A stretch of DNA of 64,000 nt from Anastrepha obliqua (GCF_027943255.1 NC_072892.1:120731792-120795791), one strand, 5' to 3'. Shown: positions 31,735 through 44,400, counted from the first letter of the stretch. The notes: generated by a model not told the origin, from the letters alone. A program made the numbers and translations.

Positions 31735-33545
31735 TACACGAGGTTGTAGGGACCGTGCAAAAATCTATGTAAGGAAAACAATTCACTTTCGCGGTCATCA
31801 AAGATATAGAGGGTACTTTTAATAGCACTAGAGTGGAGTCAATTGGCCCTGCGTTAGAGAGACTAGAGGTGAAAATACGTATCTGCCTCTGGATCCTCTC
31901 CCTACTTGACTGCAGGGAAGTTAATGCGGTGGCAAGAGTGACTAAAGTCACTAGATTCGTGCACAGGGGAACGCAGGATGGTGCCCTTTCACCCCTAATT
32001 CGGCTAGGTGCTATTAACGAAGTTATGAAAATGTTAAATAGGGGTGGCGTTAAGGTAGTAGCATACGCCGATGACTTGGTCCAAATAGAATCGTCATGGC
32101 TGAGATTATGGAAAGGTCTGAGAGTTTGGAAAGGACTGAGAGTTTGGAAGTCGCTGGGCTGTCAAAACGGAGCTGTTGCTATTTACCAGAAAATATAAAC
32201 CTTCACACTTTCGACTTCCCAAATTAAAGCACCACGTTTTCCCACTCTCATCGGAAGTTAGGTATCTTGGGATGATACTTGACTCCAAACTCCATTGAAA
32301 ACTACACATTGGAAATCGAATAAAGAAGGCCAGTATAACCTTCTACTCCTGCAAATCTATGTTCGACAAAAAATAGGGACTCAAGCCATAAGTCGTGCTG
32401 TGAATATACATATAATGTAGTGGTTCTGCCAATTTTAGCGTATGGATGCCTGGTTTGGTGGCAAGCACTTCGGAACGGCTAATGATATCACTAAATAGGG
32501 GAGGTCGCAAAGGACTGCTTGTATTGGCATCACCAAAGCAAGTATAACTTGCTGCCTTTAATGTCGCTTTTTACTTACTTTGTCGCTTTTTACGACTTTT
32601 ACATTATTTCCATCTTTGCTTTGAACAGGTCAAAGTGCAATCAGGCTAAACGAAAGGAGGTAAGCTCTCAAGGGGCATGGTAGCATTATCGGGCAACATC
32701 AACATTTAACACCGTATTTCTCTGAACTTCGTACAGATTTCTCTATCCACAAACTGGAATTCGAGGGTTGTGTCAGGGTAATCTACCCAAGTAGGCTAAA
32801 CTGGAATGAGGAGATAATATGTACAAAAGCTTGTACTTCTGTCTTCACTGACGGCTCCAAGATAGAGTCGCAAGTCGGACCAGCGGTTTTCTGCAAAACA
32901 GCCAATTTGTCTTCTTTATACTGCCGAATACTGCTAGTGTTTTTCAGGCAGAAGCCTTTGTGAATCTGCAGGCATGCAGAATGCTTAGAATGCATGAGCG
33001 ATGAAATATCAAAATTATTTCCGATAATCAAACGGATCCAAACTGGGCAACTTCTTTAAGCAGGAGACATTTCTCTGATCTGGGTTCTAAGGCATAGAAT
33101 CGTAGAGGGAAATGAAATTGTGGATGAGCTTGTCAGCCAGGAGACTGAATTGGTCTCAGGAAGCTACCCTTTGGCCCCAGTACAATATACGAAGGACTCA
33201 GAAAAGCCAGAGGACTTCACGCCATTCATTTTCCAGACTCGTAACTTAATTTACCGGCCACCGGACGATCGGTATACGCGAGGAAAAGATAGGCTTACCA
33301 TTTAACCCCCATTGTAGGAGCGGTTGGAACCTTTCAGAGAAGGAGACTGTTGAGCATTTTCTCTGTAAATGTCCGGGTTTGGCAGCTAGACGACTGGTTC
33401 TTTCTTTGACAGCCTGGGGCAGTGAGAAAAATAAGTATGCTTTTCTATCTCTAAAGAATGTTGCAGAACAAATTTCACTTTTCAAGCACAGTGTGACCAG
33501 CAAACAATTCTACTTCAGTGCGCAACCCATAACAAAGATATGAAA
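31735..33545 (+). mobile_element. LOA/I-like LINE fragment: RT and RNase H
   Basis: A rightward ORF2 remnant. The RT part holds IEGTFNSTRVESIGPALERL, RGTQDGALSPLIRL (normally RGTPQGGxLSPLL) and VVAYADDLVQI with an intact YADD. It is followed by SEVRYLGMILDSKLHWK (thumb) and an RNase H domain with VFTDGSKIESQVGPAVFCK and a late IVEGNEIVDELV. The C-terminus has ETVEHFLCKCPGLAARR. Stops and frameshifts interrupt it; the longest frames are 31833-32198 and 33120-33305. The 5' half of ORF2 is absent. Copies of the same type of 3' half lie at 49295 and 58860. Confidence 0.82.
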
Positions 33546-34302
33546 AACATAAAATGAAGGTCGTTCAATTTTATTTTGCTTTGTAGTTTTTCTTCATTAA
33601 TAAATTATTTGCAATCAACTGTACTATTATAAGGTTGAATAGCATTGCAACAACTACTTGATTGCACAGAGTACCATTTTACCATGCCGACAAACATAAT
33701 TCCATACAAAGGTTTACGTAGTTATGTACATAAATTCATTCATTCATACATACGTACGTATATAAGCTTTCATAAGCTTCTTAAAATATTTCAACTTTGA
33801 CCTTCACTACTTTTACGTAATATGAATTTGTGGTAGGTAGGCAGCTCATCGATTTAAAATTTAATGGATACTTACATTTACATACATATATGCATCCACT
33901 TGTATATACCCATATATATGTATGTACATATAGTATATGAGCGCTTCGGAGAACATGAGGAAGTGTGTGCCAAGTGCAGAAAGAAATGGTGAGGAGTTAT
34001 TTTCAGTGCAGTGCTGTGAGTTATTACTTTTTATTGTCAGTGAGCTTAGGTAAGCAATAGTTTATTTATTGACTGGTGAGTTTCAAATGCTTAAAAATGT
34101 AGATTTGGATTTACATTTATTGAAGCTTTGCATTTCGACCTCATGGTCTTTTGGACCCTCTACTTATCACCATATCGCACGCAGATCCAGGTCTGTTATT
34201 AAAAAAAATGTAAGCTAACTTCTCGATGCATACATCATTTGATATTAAAAAGGCTTTTTATGAAACAAGTGAGAGGTATTTCTTAACCCTTGCATGAATT
34301 AA
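33546..34302. other. unassigned, ATAC/TATG-rich in part
   Basis: Includes ATACATACGTACGTATATA-type simple sequence at 33740-33765 and 33880-33940. No gene or element recognised. Confidence 0.4.
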
Positions 34303-34990
34303 GTGGTTACATACGTCCAGCAGCGCCAAAAATGCGCTAAAAGAAAAACTGTTTTTAGAAGAGAAAACAATAGAAAATATAAAAAAATTGTATGCATTTT
34401 TTACTGGTACTTAAACTTAAAAAAAAAAATGTATTTTAATTTTTCTTTATAAAAATTAGTATATAAAAAATCACGTGAGCCAAAGTACAATGAAAAAAAA
34501 GTTGCTCCACGATCTGCATCATTTCTTCTTGAAAAGTTGATGGATCTGTAAAAAGTAAAAAAAAAAATTCTTGTAAAATAAAGTTGTAGTTAAAGACAGT
34601 CGAACGGGATTTTTGACTTTCGCAAAATTTTGCAATTTACGGCATTTTAAAAGAAAGTATGCGTTTTTCGTCATAAATGTCACACTTTAATTATGTTTAT
34701 AAATTTTTTTAATAAAATTATTAAATCAAATCTATAGAAAAAAAACTTTCGAATATTTATAAAATAACCGCATCAAAAAATATTAAAAACTTGATGAATT
34801 ATCATGCAGACCGTGCCGGAAAAAGTAGTTTCCAGAAAAACGAGTTTAAAGTTTGAGATGCAGGAGCGCGCGGACGGCTCTCTACCTAGTTAATGGGCTT
34901 CAGAAGATATAATATTGGGAATTCCCGCAAGAATTTCATTGTATGATCCTAAGATACTATACTTTCGAAATATTGAAAAAATATATACAT
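34303..34990. repeat. dispersed non-coding repeat, copy 1
   Basis: Contains TTAAGTGGTTACATACG near the left edge. From 34690 onward it carries blocks shared with 61669-62214: CACTTTAATTA-GTTTATAAA, GCCGGAAAAAGTAGTTTC, AGAAAAAC-AGTTT, and AAGATACTATAC before CTTTCGAAA. It has no open frame. A TTAA-type MITE is possible because the sister copy ends at TTAA. Confidence 0.6.
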
Positions 34991-35272
34991 AATAATAAAC
35001 CATTGAATAAAATGAGTTCACGGTGGAAATAGCTTTATCTAATTTTGAGTAGGTTAGGTTATGTTATGGTGTAGTCGGCCCGTATGACCAACTCACTTGA
35101 ACCTTACAGGTCCGTTGTGATACCACTGTGCGACACAAGAACCTTGTTTATTTATTTTCATGAAACCATTTTGAGGCTCTCATGAAGCGCCGGATTGGTC
35201 TAATCCCCGCCCCAGATAGATCTGTAAGAGAATTGAAAAAGTGTTTACCTAGACAACCTGCTCTGATTTTAG

Positions 35273-35821
35273 CTAAGACTGGACAATTGCAAAGGAAGTG
35301 CTCAACTGTTTCTTTCTCTTCCTCATCTCTAAAACTTCTACAATATTCTTAGTGTCGAGGCCAAATAGCCAATGACCAGTGACACAAGCCACGAACTTCG
35401 AGATTTCATCGCTTGAGAGGCTAAGCAATTCCTTTGTACTTTTCTTGTTTATTTGCGGCCATAGCAGCCTAGCTGTTACGCATGTATCTTCATCTTCCCA
35501 TGACCTATTGGTCTCTTGGGTAATATTGTTTTTTATTAATAGTTTACTCGTGGCCATGGGTATTCCAATGGTGCTTTTATCACTGAGCAGTTGGAGAGCA
35601 GTACCTTTTCTGCCTAGCTCATCAGCTCTACAGTTTCCTTCAATATCTCTGTGTCCCGGAACCCAAATAAGGTTGATCTTGAATACGACGCTAATATAAT
35701 TTAGGGCTGTTCGCCATTCTTGCGCAACCTTTGATCTTAGTATAGCCGCATTCATTGATTTAATGGCCGCATGGCTATCCGAGAATATATTTATAGTCGT
35801 TTTTGTTACGATTGGAACCAT
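35273..35821 (-). pseudogene. LINE ORF2: RNase H domain and C-terminus
   Basis: A 182-codon open stretch. INIFSDSHAAIKSMNA carries an RNase H catalytic Asp and WVPGHRDIEGNCRADELGRK the last one with the His. The TGH motif of the C-terminal region appears as FVACVTGHWLFGLDT. The start of RNase H lies upstream in another frame. Confidence 0.85.
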
Positions 35822-35833
35822 CTGTATACAAAT

Positions 35834-36418
35834 TTAATTCCCCCCTTCTCCATGGCCTTGGTGTCTGCCACTCCCTTCTTGACGGTATACTTGTCTTGAA
35901 GGGCTTGTCGAAGGTGGTCTAGGAATAGAATAGTCTATTTCTTGTTTGTGACTGCTCAAAGTGCGCAAAATACAGGCGTAACCAAACCTTCGTTCTTTTC
36001 GTAGCGCCATACTTTTGAGTCTAAGTGCCGAGGCGGCGGCCACGTTTTTCCCTACGAGATTTAGGGCAGTCAAATTGATTAGCACTTCTAGCGCTTTATT
36101 TGGGGTAGTCCTTAAAGCACCAGGGATGTATAAAAGAGCTGTTCTTTCAACCTTATCCATGATTTTAGCGTAACCCGCCTTTTGAGCAGATGGTCTCCAC
36201 ACAAGTATTCCATATATTAAGATTTGTCTAACTACCGAAGTATATAGGCAATGAGTAACGCGAGGTGTTAACCCCAATTTAATACCGACCGTTCTTTTGC
36301 AAGTATATAATTCAATGTTGGTATTTCTTACTCTTTCCTTAGTATTGGGTTTCCATGTGAGTTTCCTATCTAATATGAGTCCTAAGTACTTGATATTTTC
36401 TTTCAAAGGAATCTCCAC
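35834..36418 (-). pseudogene. LINE ORF2: RT thumb region
   Basis: A 194-codon open stretch. ENIKYLGLILDRKLTWKPNT is the conserved block after the RT palm, followed by the connecting region (IYGILVWRPSAQKAGYAKIM, KVERTALLYIPGALRTTPNK). The frame ends in low-confidence residues after PRPPSTSP, where a frameshift separates it from the RNase H piece. Confidence 0.82.
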
Positions 36419-36905
36419 AACCTTTAAAACCAGCGGGGAGATTATAGGAAGCCTATGTTTCCTTGTGAAGAGAATTATTTCAGTTTTGCAGGATTTATAG
36501 CGAGTTCCCTACTCAGCTTCTAAGCGTGGCCATGCCAGAGCGCAGAATGTCCGTAAGGGTGTTAGGATATCTACCTTTAACCGCAATTGCTAGGTCATCT
36601 GCGTATTCAGTGACGTGCAAGACCCTCTTTCAAGGGTCAGCAATAGTGAGTTTACCGCCAAAATTCAGAAGAGAGGCGTGAGGACACCACCTTGAGGTGT
36701 GCCTCTGCAGACCTGTCTGCTTACAGTAGTGCTGCCTATATTAGCCGTTACCTTTCTTCTGTCAGGACAACAAAGTCTGGTTCAACTCCAAAATCTTCTA
36801 CCGCATCTACTATAGCGCCCGCCTTTATATTGTTGAAGGCGCCTTCTATATCTACGAAGGCAACCAATGCAAACACTTTGTCTGATGAACATTTTTCCAC
36901 TTAAT

Positions 36906-38689
36906 TTTGAATAGACATACTAAAAATAAAATGAAAAAGTTTTATGTTTCGCTTTTTTATGGAACCATATATAAAAACTAGTTTTGAAGTATAGATAACA
37001 GTTAAAAGGCGGAAAAATTATAATCCGTCGAGAAAGTGTAGTATATTGACCACATGAAAATATTTTTTTTGTTGTCAAAAAGTTAAGTTTTACTCTGCCA
37101 TCATTTTCTGAAATTAAACCACTCGTACTTCAATTTTACTTTTTCACCCACTTACATAAAAGTGAGGTTACTTAAAAAAAAACACTGATACTTACACTTC
37201 TTGACCGATTTCTGCCAGAACCAGGTTTACACCACTCTTGAGCCTACCGTTTTGATTTAGGAGCATGGTGATAGACCCAAGCCGCATCCATAGTGATAAG
37301 TCAACGCACAGAAGAATCCACATTTTAATAAATTTTATTTCAAAACATTAACTAGGCGAGCTTTTTGAAATACCCTTTACTTAGTACAGCGACGTGAAGG
37401 CCTAACGAATGGTTTTCGTAACGAGATATTCGATGAGAGACTCAAGAACGAAAAAGAGTTTACTGCGTGTATGATAAAGTGAGCTGTTAGATGAGATGGC
37501 AGCGTAAGGAAGAAGGACTGATTTGAAAGTGAATACACACAAATTATCGTACATTTCTAATTTTAGGTATTGGGGGGCAAATAGTTATGAGAATAAATAA
37601 TTACACAAACTGGCAGCTAATGCTGCCTTTTTGAATATCGAAATATGCGTTTTTGAAATTCAAATCAATCATTTAATTCCTCGTTTATGTATTTCAAAAT
37701 TTGTTCGTCGCATTTGTAGTGCAGTTAATTAAATAAAATCATAGTTGCATTTATGGGTCGACCAAAAATTGAAAATAAAGTATAGCAAAAAAATCACACT
37801 CTACATATAAATTTACCTATACACTCACAAATATATGTAAGGACGCCCTTAGGCATGGCGGAAGCTTCGAATGATTCGCGTTGTTATGCATAATTTAGGT
37901 TCAATTTTCGAATCAAAGATTGACCGCATATCGTAACAAGCATTAATATGTATATAAGTGCACAATTAATTACACTCACACTCAAATACTCGCGATTTAT
38001 ACATGCGCATACCGGCACAAATTCATAAAGTGGCATAAAAAGCCACTTAGCATGTCGAGCATACCATTGACACTGTAATTAAAATATGCTAATATTTATG
38101 GCTTGCAGCATTTTCGGATTTCAAGCATTTGCGTAGAATTTTTAATAATCATTTAATAATTTGCGTGGACCCTACATGAGCAAGTAAACGCACATAACTA
38201 CATATATGTGATTTTTCCTACATATGAGCTGGCACTTGCATACACACACACCCCCGTGTGGCTATTTAAAGGTAGCGCATGGGAGATTCGGTTATGTTTT
38301 TAATTGTTACACAAATTAATGCTTATTAAAAATTAATGACCACTAGAAAGGCGAGAAGAGAATGCTATAGATTAAGCGGTCAAGTTTGGCAAATAGATAC
38401 ATGTGTTTTGGCGAATCACGTTTGGCGCCTAGATTTATGCTATTGAGTGCTTTAAAATTGTAGTACAAGTTTTTGATGTTAGAAATTTTGCTTGAGAGTC
38501 ATAGATCTTTTTGGTAAAATACAACGATTAGCTACCAGTATTTAAAGCGCGGCTATTTCAGCTATTTCAGCTGCTACAGAAGCTATTTGTTACTGTCCAG
38601 GATTGCGTTTTATATTATATTAGATTAGATTTGTGGATAAGTTGCAAAGAATAGAGAGGCAGAATAGATACAAAATGGATGGTAAAATG
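36906..38689. other. unassigned AT-rich DNA
   Basis: 1.8 kb without a recognised element; only short open frames. Confidence 0.45.
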
Positions 38690-39480
38690 GAAAAATTGGT
38701 TTGAGTTCACCCTTCCGCAAATATTTTGGATTCCTTCATGAATCTTAAGAGATTCGAAAGGGGGGAAAAAAACTTTATCCATACTCAGTACATCGCTACC
38801 CAACAGCGTAAGTTTAGAAAACGGCGGACAGCTAGAGAAAAAATGCTCTGCGGTGTCCTCTTTCTCAAGAGAGGGAAAATATGCCTAGTATGACCAACGG
38901 TTCCCATGGTGGCCATATACTGACCACAGGCGTTGTGCCGTGTAATTTCACTCACTAATATTTTCAGGTCCTCCCTAGTAAGTTTTAAAGGAAATATCGC
39001 TGGTTTCCTGTTTAGCTGCTTCACAAAGTACTTAACTACTCTGCAAGAGTCCAACTCAGACCAACGTCTTCTATGGATAGACCTCACGAAGTCATCAATC
39101 CAAAGTTGAATCGATGCAGAATTGACACCTAGAAAGGATTCAATGCCTAGTGGTATATTTGCAGAGCCTTACTCGTTCCCTGTAATCCTACAAAGTGCAG
39201 GCATCCAAACTTTGTTGTGTTTTGCAACACGGTTTTGTCATAAATTCAACAAAGGCTCTCAGTGCAACTTGACTGTCACTACAAATTCGAATACTACTAA
39301 CGCCCAATTTTTTCTCAATTAACCAATACTCTACATGCACGAGGACATAGACTTCTATTAAGAATACTGCCGCCATCTGCCCAGTAGCGTAGGAGTACTT
39401 AGTGTCTTCGTCTAGGTAACATACAAATCCGCTACCATTAAAGGTTTTGGATCCAACGACTCCGCTTTTTATGATTCTGA
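38690..39480 (-). mobile_element. LOA-like LINE fragment: RNase H to C-terminus
   Basis: On the minus strand, GSKTFNGSGFVCYLDEDTKY (start of RNase H), IRICSDSQVALRAFVEF (an RNase H Asp block, 39376-39188 frame), then LTREDLKILVSEITRHNACG and FPLLRKRTPQSIFSL (zinc-finger-like C-terminus, eroded), and LGSDVLSMDKV. Frames change at least twice. It is a different family member from 35050-36905. Confidence 0.75.
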
Positions 39481-40507
39481 ATCAGCTGCCTATAAAACTG
39501 TCTACCCACGAAATAGTAGCCAGTTCTGCAATGGGTTTCAAAGAGACAAGCTGCTTGAAACCATATAAATTTAGGCGTGGATGAATTACTGAAAAAATTT
39601 TAAGATTACAGAAAAATTTTAATTGTCATCGGATCCTTCCTTGCTTAGATTTTAGTAAAATATTTTAGATGGGTTGCCTTCCAGAAGGTACCATCTACAC
39701 TGGTACATAAGACGTAGGAAAAATTGTATTTTCTGGAGTACTACATGTCTCTCTTTCATTCCAACTACGTACTATTGCAAGCCAATTCCAAACGGAAGCA
39801 GTAATATTTGAAGAAGTAAGGCAAAGCTTTGGACATCAATAGCGAAGGAGCTTAAATTTCAGTATACGCATTGGTAATAAGTCCAGTCAGTGGTACCTAA
39901 TATACCTGTTACTCGTCTTGGTTCTCGGTCATGCTAACAAGAGGGCTGGCGAATTGGCGTGAGCTAGAACCTTAATTAGTCCGAAGCAACAAAACTGTGT
40001 TGTCGGCTGGAATAATTAAGAAATATTAAAATAGTTGAACTGTTCTTAAAAAATGAGCACTCGGTGGCCACAGAAATCCATTGCAGGGCCCAAAAAATAC
40101 GTCCCCAGTCTATCTCTTAAGCCAACATAAACTCTTGCGAATCAAACCAGCGCTCCAGCATCACTGTGCCTAAACTGCCCAATAGCGTAAGTAGCGTTTT
40201 CGCAGAAATTTTAAGGGGTCTTCTTCAAAAGCGGAGCATTCGCAGTTGCACTCTACTGCTATCTCAACTCTACAGCTTCTAGAAGACTCTTAACATGGAA
40301 CTCAAACCCTGGCATTTCTCGTGAGGAATCGTATACTCCGTTGGCTTTTAGTAGGAACTCTAAACTTATTTTCAAGTAGTGAAAACAGGAAACTCGGCGG
40401 TTTTGCATGCTCGGTATTTCAAGTCTTGCGTCGGCTTTTTCCTCGTTCACTTGCTCATTTCCTCATTTTCCGAAAAACGACAATATCACAGAATCTGAGT
40501 ATAAAGT
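39481..40507. other. unassigned
   Basis: Possibly further LINE-derived sequence between two RNase H fragments, but I cannot identify motifs. Confidence 0.3.
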
Positions 40508-40800
40508 TTATTGACATTGTGCTTTGGAAAAACCTGTGGTAATCTTTTCTTGCATGAATTTCGTGTCGGTCATCACTGACCCAAACAACTGCACCGCAGT
40601 TTCAAAATCGAAACCCATCAGACTTACGAGCTTTTCCTGCAGTAATATATAGTAGATCTCAGATAAAAAAACGCTATAATGGTGTGGAAGTCTGTATACT
40701 TCTCTCATTAGGAATTGCTAATAGAATACGCCACAGCCTCTTCCACTGAACTTGAAACCATAAGCGAAGTTTGGGATTTCGATATGTTTCGCTCCCACCG
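40508..40800 (-). mobile_element. possible LINE RNase H fragment
   Basis: The minus frame near 40790-40508 reads GRGCGVFY, then VYRLPHHYSVFLSEIYYILL, which resembles the RNase H segment RLPxxxSVFxAEIxAI of LOA-type LINEs. It is short and interrupted by a stop. Confidence 0.45.
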
Positions 40801-40878
40801 CAGTCTCTTCTACGCTACCCGAACAACCCGAATTCATATGCGGTCATGAACAGTCACTCCAACAGCACTCCCCGTACA

Positions 40879-41700
40879 TTTTTTTTTTTTTTTTTTGTTT
40901 TTTTTTTAACTTTATTTTGTATTCTGTCTATACTTACAATTCTTAGAAGACATTTTACAAATATTTGGTTACATTTAAGAGTGGCTTTGATTTTAGTATT
41001 AAAGGAATATTTCCAGTGAAATATCCTTTCCAATAAATAATTCAATATTTTATAGATGGCTCTTGGGCGAGCTGAATAGGTGTTTTTCTTTTCAACCTTA
41101 AAAAGACACATGATGGTGACATGAGGGTAGAGGCCAGTTCACTTGGGTGCGATTGAAGTCGATTTCGGTATTTACTGGTTACATTTTGTATTTCCTCTTT
41201 TATTGAAGGGATGTCTAAGTCCCGATGAATTTGGGCATTTGTCACGTACCACGGAGCGTTGACTAGGGTGCGTAGAGTCTTGGACTGGAAACGCTGCAGG
41301 ATTTCCAAGTTTGAATTTGACGCAGTACCCCACAGTTGGATTCCGTAAGTCCAGACTGGTTTTATCACATTTGTGATTTTAGATTTGTAGAGGATAAGTT
41401 TGTTGTCCATTGAGAGGGTGGATTTGCGGTTTAGCAGCCAGTACATATTACGAAATATTAAAGCTAGAGGTTTCCTTTTTGTAAAGAGATGCGTTTTCCA
41501 CGTAAGCCGTTTATCCAAATGAATGCCTAGATATTTAGCACTATCACATTGCGGAATTGGAATACGGTTTACGTTGATTTGTGGGCAGGTCGTTCTTTTT
41601 GTGGTAAGAGTTACGTGTTGAGATTTATGTTCGTTTACTTTCAACCGCCAGCTCCGGAGCCATTTGGAGATTTTATTTATGCTTATTTGGAGCATACATG
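40879..41700 (-). mobile_element. 5'-truncated Jockey-type LINE with poly(A) tail
   Basis: Read leftwards, the element consists of the RT C-terminal third, a short 3' UTR and a poly(A) tail (the T-run at 40879-40907 on +). The break near 41700 falls just after the RT palm, as expected for incomplete reverse transcription. No clear target-site duplication was found by eye. The open frame is intact for 217 codons. Confidence 0.85.
41042..41695 (-). pseudogene. Jockey RT C-terminal fragment, open frame
   Basis: 217 codons without interruption. WLRSWRLKVNEHKSQHVTLT leads into the conserved KYLGIHLDKRLTWKTHL block. TYGIQLWGTASNSNLEILQR and LRTLVNAPWYVTNAQIHRDL follow, then IPSIKEEIQNVTSKYRNRLQ, the typical Jockey/X/BS C-terminal signature. 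The palm with its catalytic Asp pair is missing, so no RT activity is expected. The lack of stops points to a relatively young insertion. Confidence 0.85.
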
Positions 41701-43424
41701 TATGGGAAATTTCTATGTTGTTACAACAACAAAAACATTGGAATTTCGACGGCGTCTATAGTGATACTAATTTGCCCGTCACTTCTATCGTTGGATTAAA
41801 CATCGAAGACTTGACAAAAGTCAATCTCTGTGGTCTGAGAGTACAGTCCCAAGCCTAAGAACTTTCTTGGCTGCACAGCATTAATAAATTTATGTTTATA
41901 AGTGGAATGTCCAAGAGTACTCTTAGCGCTGCGTGAGGCATAGACCGGACTACTGATTTTAAGTATAAAAGGCAAATGAATCATTGAACGTTTTGATAGT
42001 TGAACTGATGAAATTTTGTATTAGCTGCATTATACCAGTAGAGCGCGTATTAGGTGAGAAAGTATCTTACAACTAATTTCAATGTATAATACCATCTGCG
42101 GCCCAATTTCTTTTCTCACTTATCTTACTGTTAAATGCATGTTAAGCTTTGATTTTTCTCTGTTCTTCATTCAAACCCCTTTTCCAGTAACGTTTAGAAT
42201 GACGAGTAAATTTCTGAAATTACGACTCTTAGGACAACTCGAGGCTTACGGTATTAAATAATTAAACTACGAATCTATTTTATTTTATGTCGTCTGCTTT
42301 CGTTTTTAAGATACTAACCGCCAACCTGCTCTTTCTGTCCGGTTGGCCAGGTCGTTACGTGCTAACTGTAATTTCTCACCTACAGTCGAGCTGAGACGGT
42401 AGAATGACTAGTAGCCTAGTCCACCATGAATGGGCACAACAACAAATTAATTTATGTATCTGACAATCACCAAATCAAAATCCAATATAAAAAAAAGGTT
42501 ATCCTTTCTACGAAGAAATTCTGTTAAGAAAATAGTTGTTAAAATGACTTTTTGTCTTGTTTTTGATTGCCGCTCATGACAAATACTTTTTAGTAAATCT
42601 AATGGAAAATATAAAGGAGTAATTGCAATTCCTAATAATCGGATTTTTAAACAACAAAAATAAAATCTATGAAAAATCTATGTACGGCACTACACAACAG
42701 TGCATTTATTACGCACGACACTGCACATTTGAAATATGACACGAATGAGGTAATTATCAAATTCATATTTGGTTAATTTTGTATGATAATTGCTTTCAGA
42801 AAAAGTGGCTGCTGCTCATAACTATGATTTATGGTTTTTTTGCAGCGCTTAAACGTTTAAAAATTAATTAAATATTGCGCTCAATATAAAAAGGGCAGTG
42901 AAAAATATTACACAAAGTAATTATGTAAAAATGTATAATTTTACAGTTAGTTATTAATTAGGTTTTTCACCATTCCCCGTTTGAATTTTGAATGTCTAAA
43001 TTGAGTTTTAATTAAACCATTTATGTGGCTGGTAAATAACTTTTCAAAATAAAACGTTGAGTAAATATCAAAAAACAAATATTGGTTTTTTTCTGCAATT
43101 TATTTTTTAATTTTATATAAATTTTGTTGTTTTTATTATTGAACTCTTGTTTAATTAATTTATAACTTTTTGTAAGCAAAGCTGGATATTTGAGATGCTG
43201 GTTGTTTATTCCATTCAAATTACAAATTTATAAATCACATAAAACACTTGTCCCACAAATGAATAAACGAATGAATGCAACTGAAGTATGCACTTCGATT
43301 CCTAGGTCCTATGTACCTTCTACTCATTATGACACCTCTTTTCAAACGCGGCTCACGCAATAAAGCTAAGCTACAGCTGAGTTCGGCTGAGCGTAGGTAT
43401 GTCCTTTCTTCCGGCCACAACTAG
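41701..43424. other. unassigned
   Basis: 1.7 kb with no recognised gene or element. A 62-codon minus frame at 41796-41984 has no known domain. AT-rich towards 43.0 kb. Confidence 0.4.
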
Positions 43425-43700
43425 TCAAGATCTTTAATCATTCTTCTCACTATAGCGCCACATGCGGGAAGAAGCTGTGTTGGAGTTTCCGGGGGTTGAT
43501 TACAGAAACGACAGAAGTCAGTGCATCACATCTCCAGCCGGTGCAGATGGCTGCGGAACGCCAGTGAGCATTCTCAGTTTGTCTCTAGGAAGAGTTATGA
43601 GTTTCTTCAACCTCTGTTAATTATACTCTCAGTAAGGACTTGGCCTGACGTAGTCCCATAGTTTGGTACCTGCTTAAGTCTTGTGCCATTAGCTCTTCAC
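43425..43700 (-). mobile_element. LOA-like LINE C-terminal fragment
   Basis: On the minus strand, KLITLPRDKLRMLTG matches the fragment at 31497-31690. CRFCNQPPETPTQLLPACGA is the cysteine-rich CCHC-like C-terminus. It is short and frame-disrupted. Confidence 0.65.
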
Positions 43701-43989
43701 TTCTAAGCTCCACTTGGAAATCATGCCAAAGAAAGACTTCGGTACTACTAATAACGAGGTCGCAGCCTCTCCACCCAATGCATGCTCTACTTTGTTCCCA
43801 GTTATATCACCACGACTTGTCCAACAAATAGTTAATGTTCTTCAAAAATATTCAATTTTTCGATTTGATATCACAAATTTCATATTACGAATTAAATCGA
43901 TATAGATATGAAACTATAAAACTATTTCTAATGAAGTTAGTTTAATTCAATCACGTAAATATGATATTAAAAAAAATATTTTTAGTTTT

Positions 43990-44400
43990 CATTCGAAATG
44001 GTAAATATTTGCCTTTACGCAAGTCTTCCAACGATTAGGCCATTCAGCTATTGCAGCACGCACAGTTTCCATGGATATGCATGACGTCGCTGCTCGTTGT
44101 GAGATATTCGATAGGATATGCTCTCCAGTTCTGACCACAAACTATAGTCCAATGGATTCAGATCTGGACTTCCAGATGACCAACCTTCTTTGGCTATGAA
44201 GCCTTAGAAGCTCGAGCGGAATCTTACTGGAAGATCCAATATTTGCATCTTTAGAAGTTTTAACATCGAGTTTGTCATTTTGCTTTATGAAAACCTCTTA
44301 AAGCAAGTTCTTCAAAGTTTATCACAGAATTTATGGCAAGGCGAAGTATTGAGGGTCACTGGGAAAGTAGGCCTGGATACTTAAGATTAATTTGGGCTGT
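43990..44400 (-). mobile_element. maT-type transposase remnant, copy 1
   Basis: On the minus strand, SSGSPDLNPLDYSLWSELES carries the last catalytic Asp of a DD37D (maT) transposase. It is followed towards the left by a degraded C-terminus. Upstream, near 44220-44320, blocks matching copy 2 (SS-L-ARSI and KCNDKIDVKTSK-like residues) are badly eroded. No terminal repeats found. Confidence 0.65.

Larger units (their letters stand above)
35050..36905 (-). mobile_element. LOA/I-like LINE with RT and RNase H, 5'-truncated
   Basis: The longest LINE piece in the window, reading leftwards. From 36905: VDIEGAFNNIKAGAIVDAVE, then CRGTPQGGVLTPLF, EYADDLAIA (intact YADD, another frame), the thumb region, and RNase H. 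The 3' flank holds a GGTTAGGTTATGTTATGG stretch near 35050. It carries several frameshifts and a stop after TPLF, so it is inactive. Confidence 0.85.

Noticed and set aside
35050..35080. GGTTAGGTTATG stretch considered as telomeric repeat
   Set aside because: Only two or three irregular units, and it lies at a LINE 3' flank; insect telomere repeats would be longer and regular.
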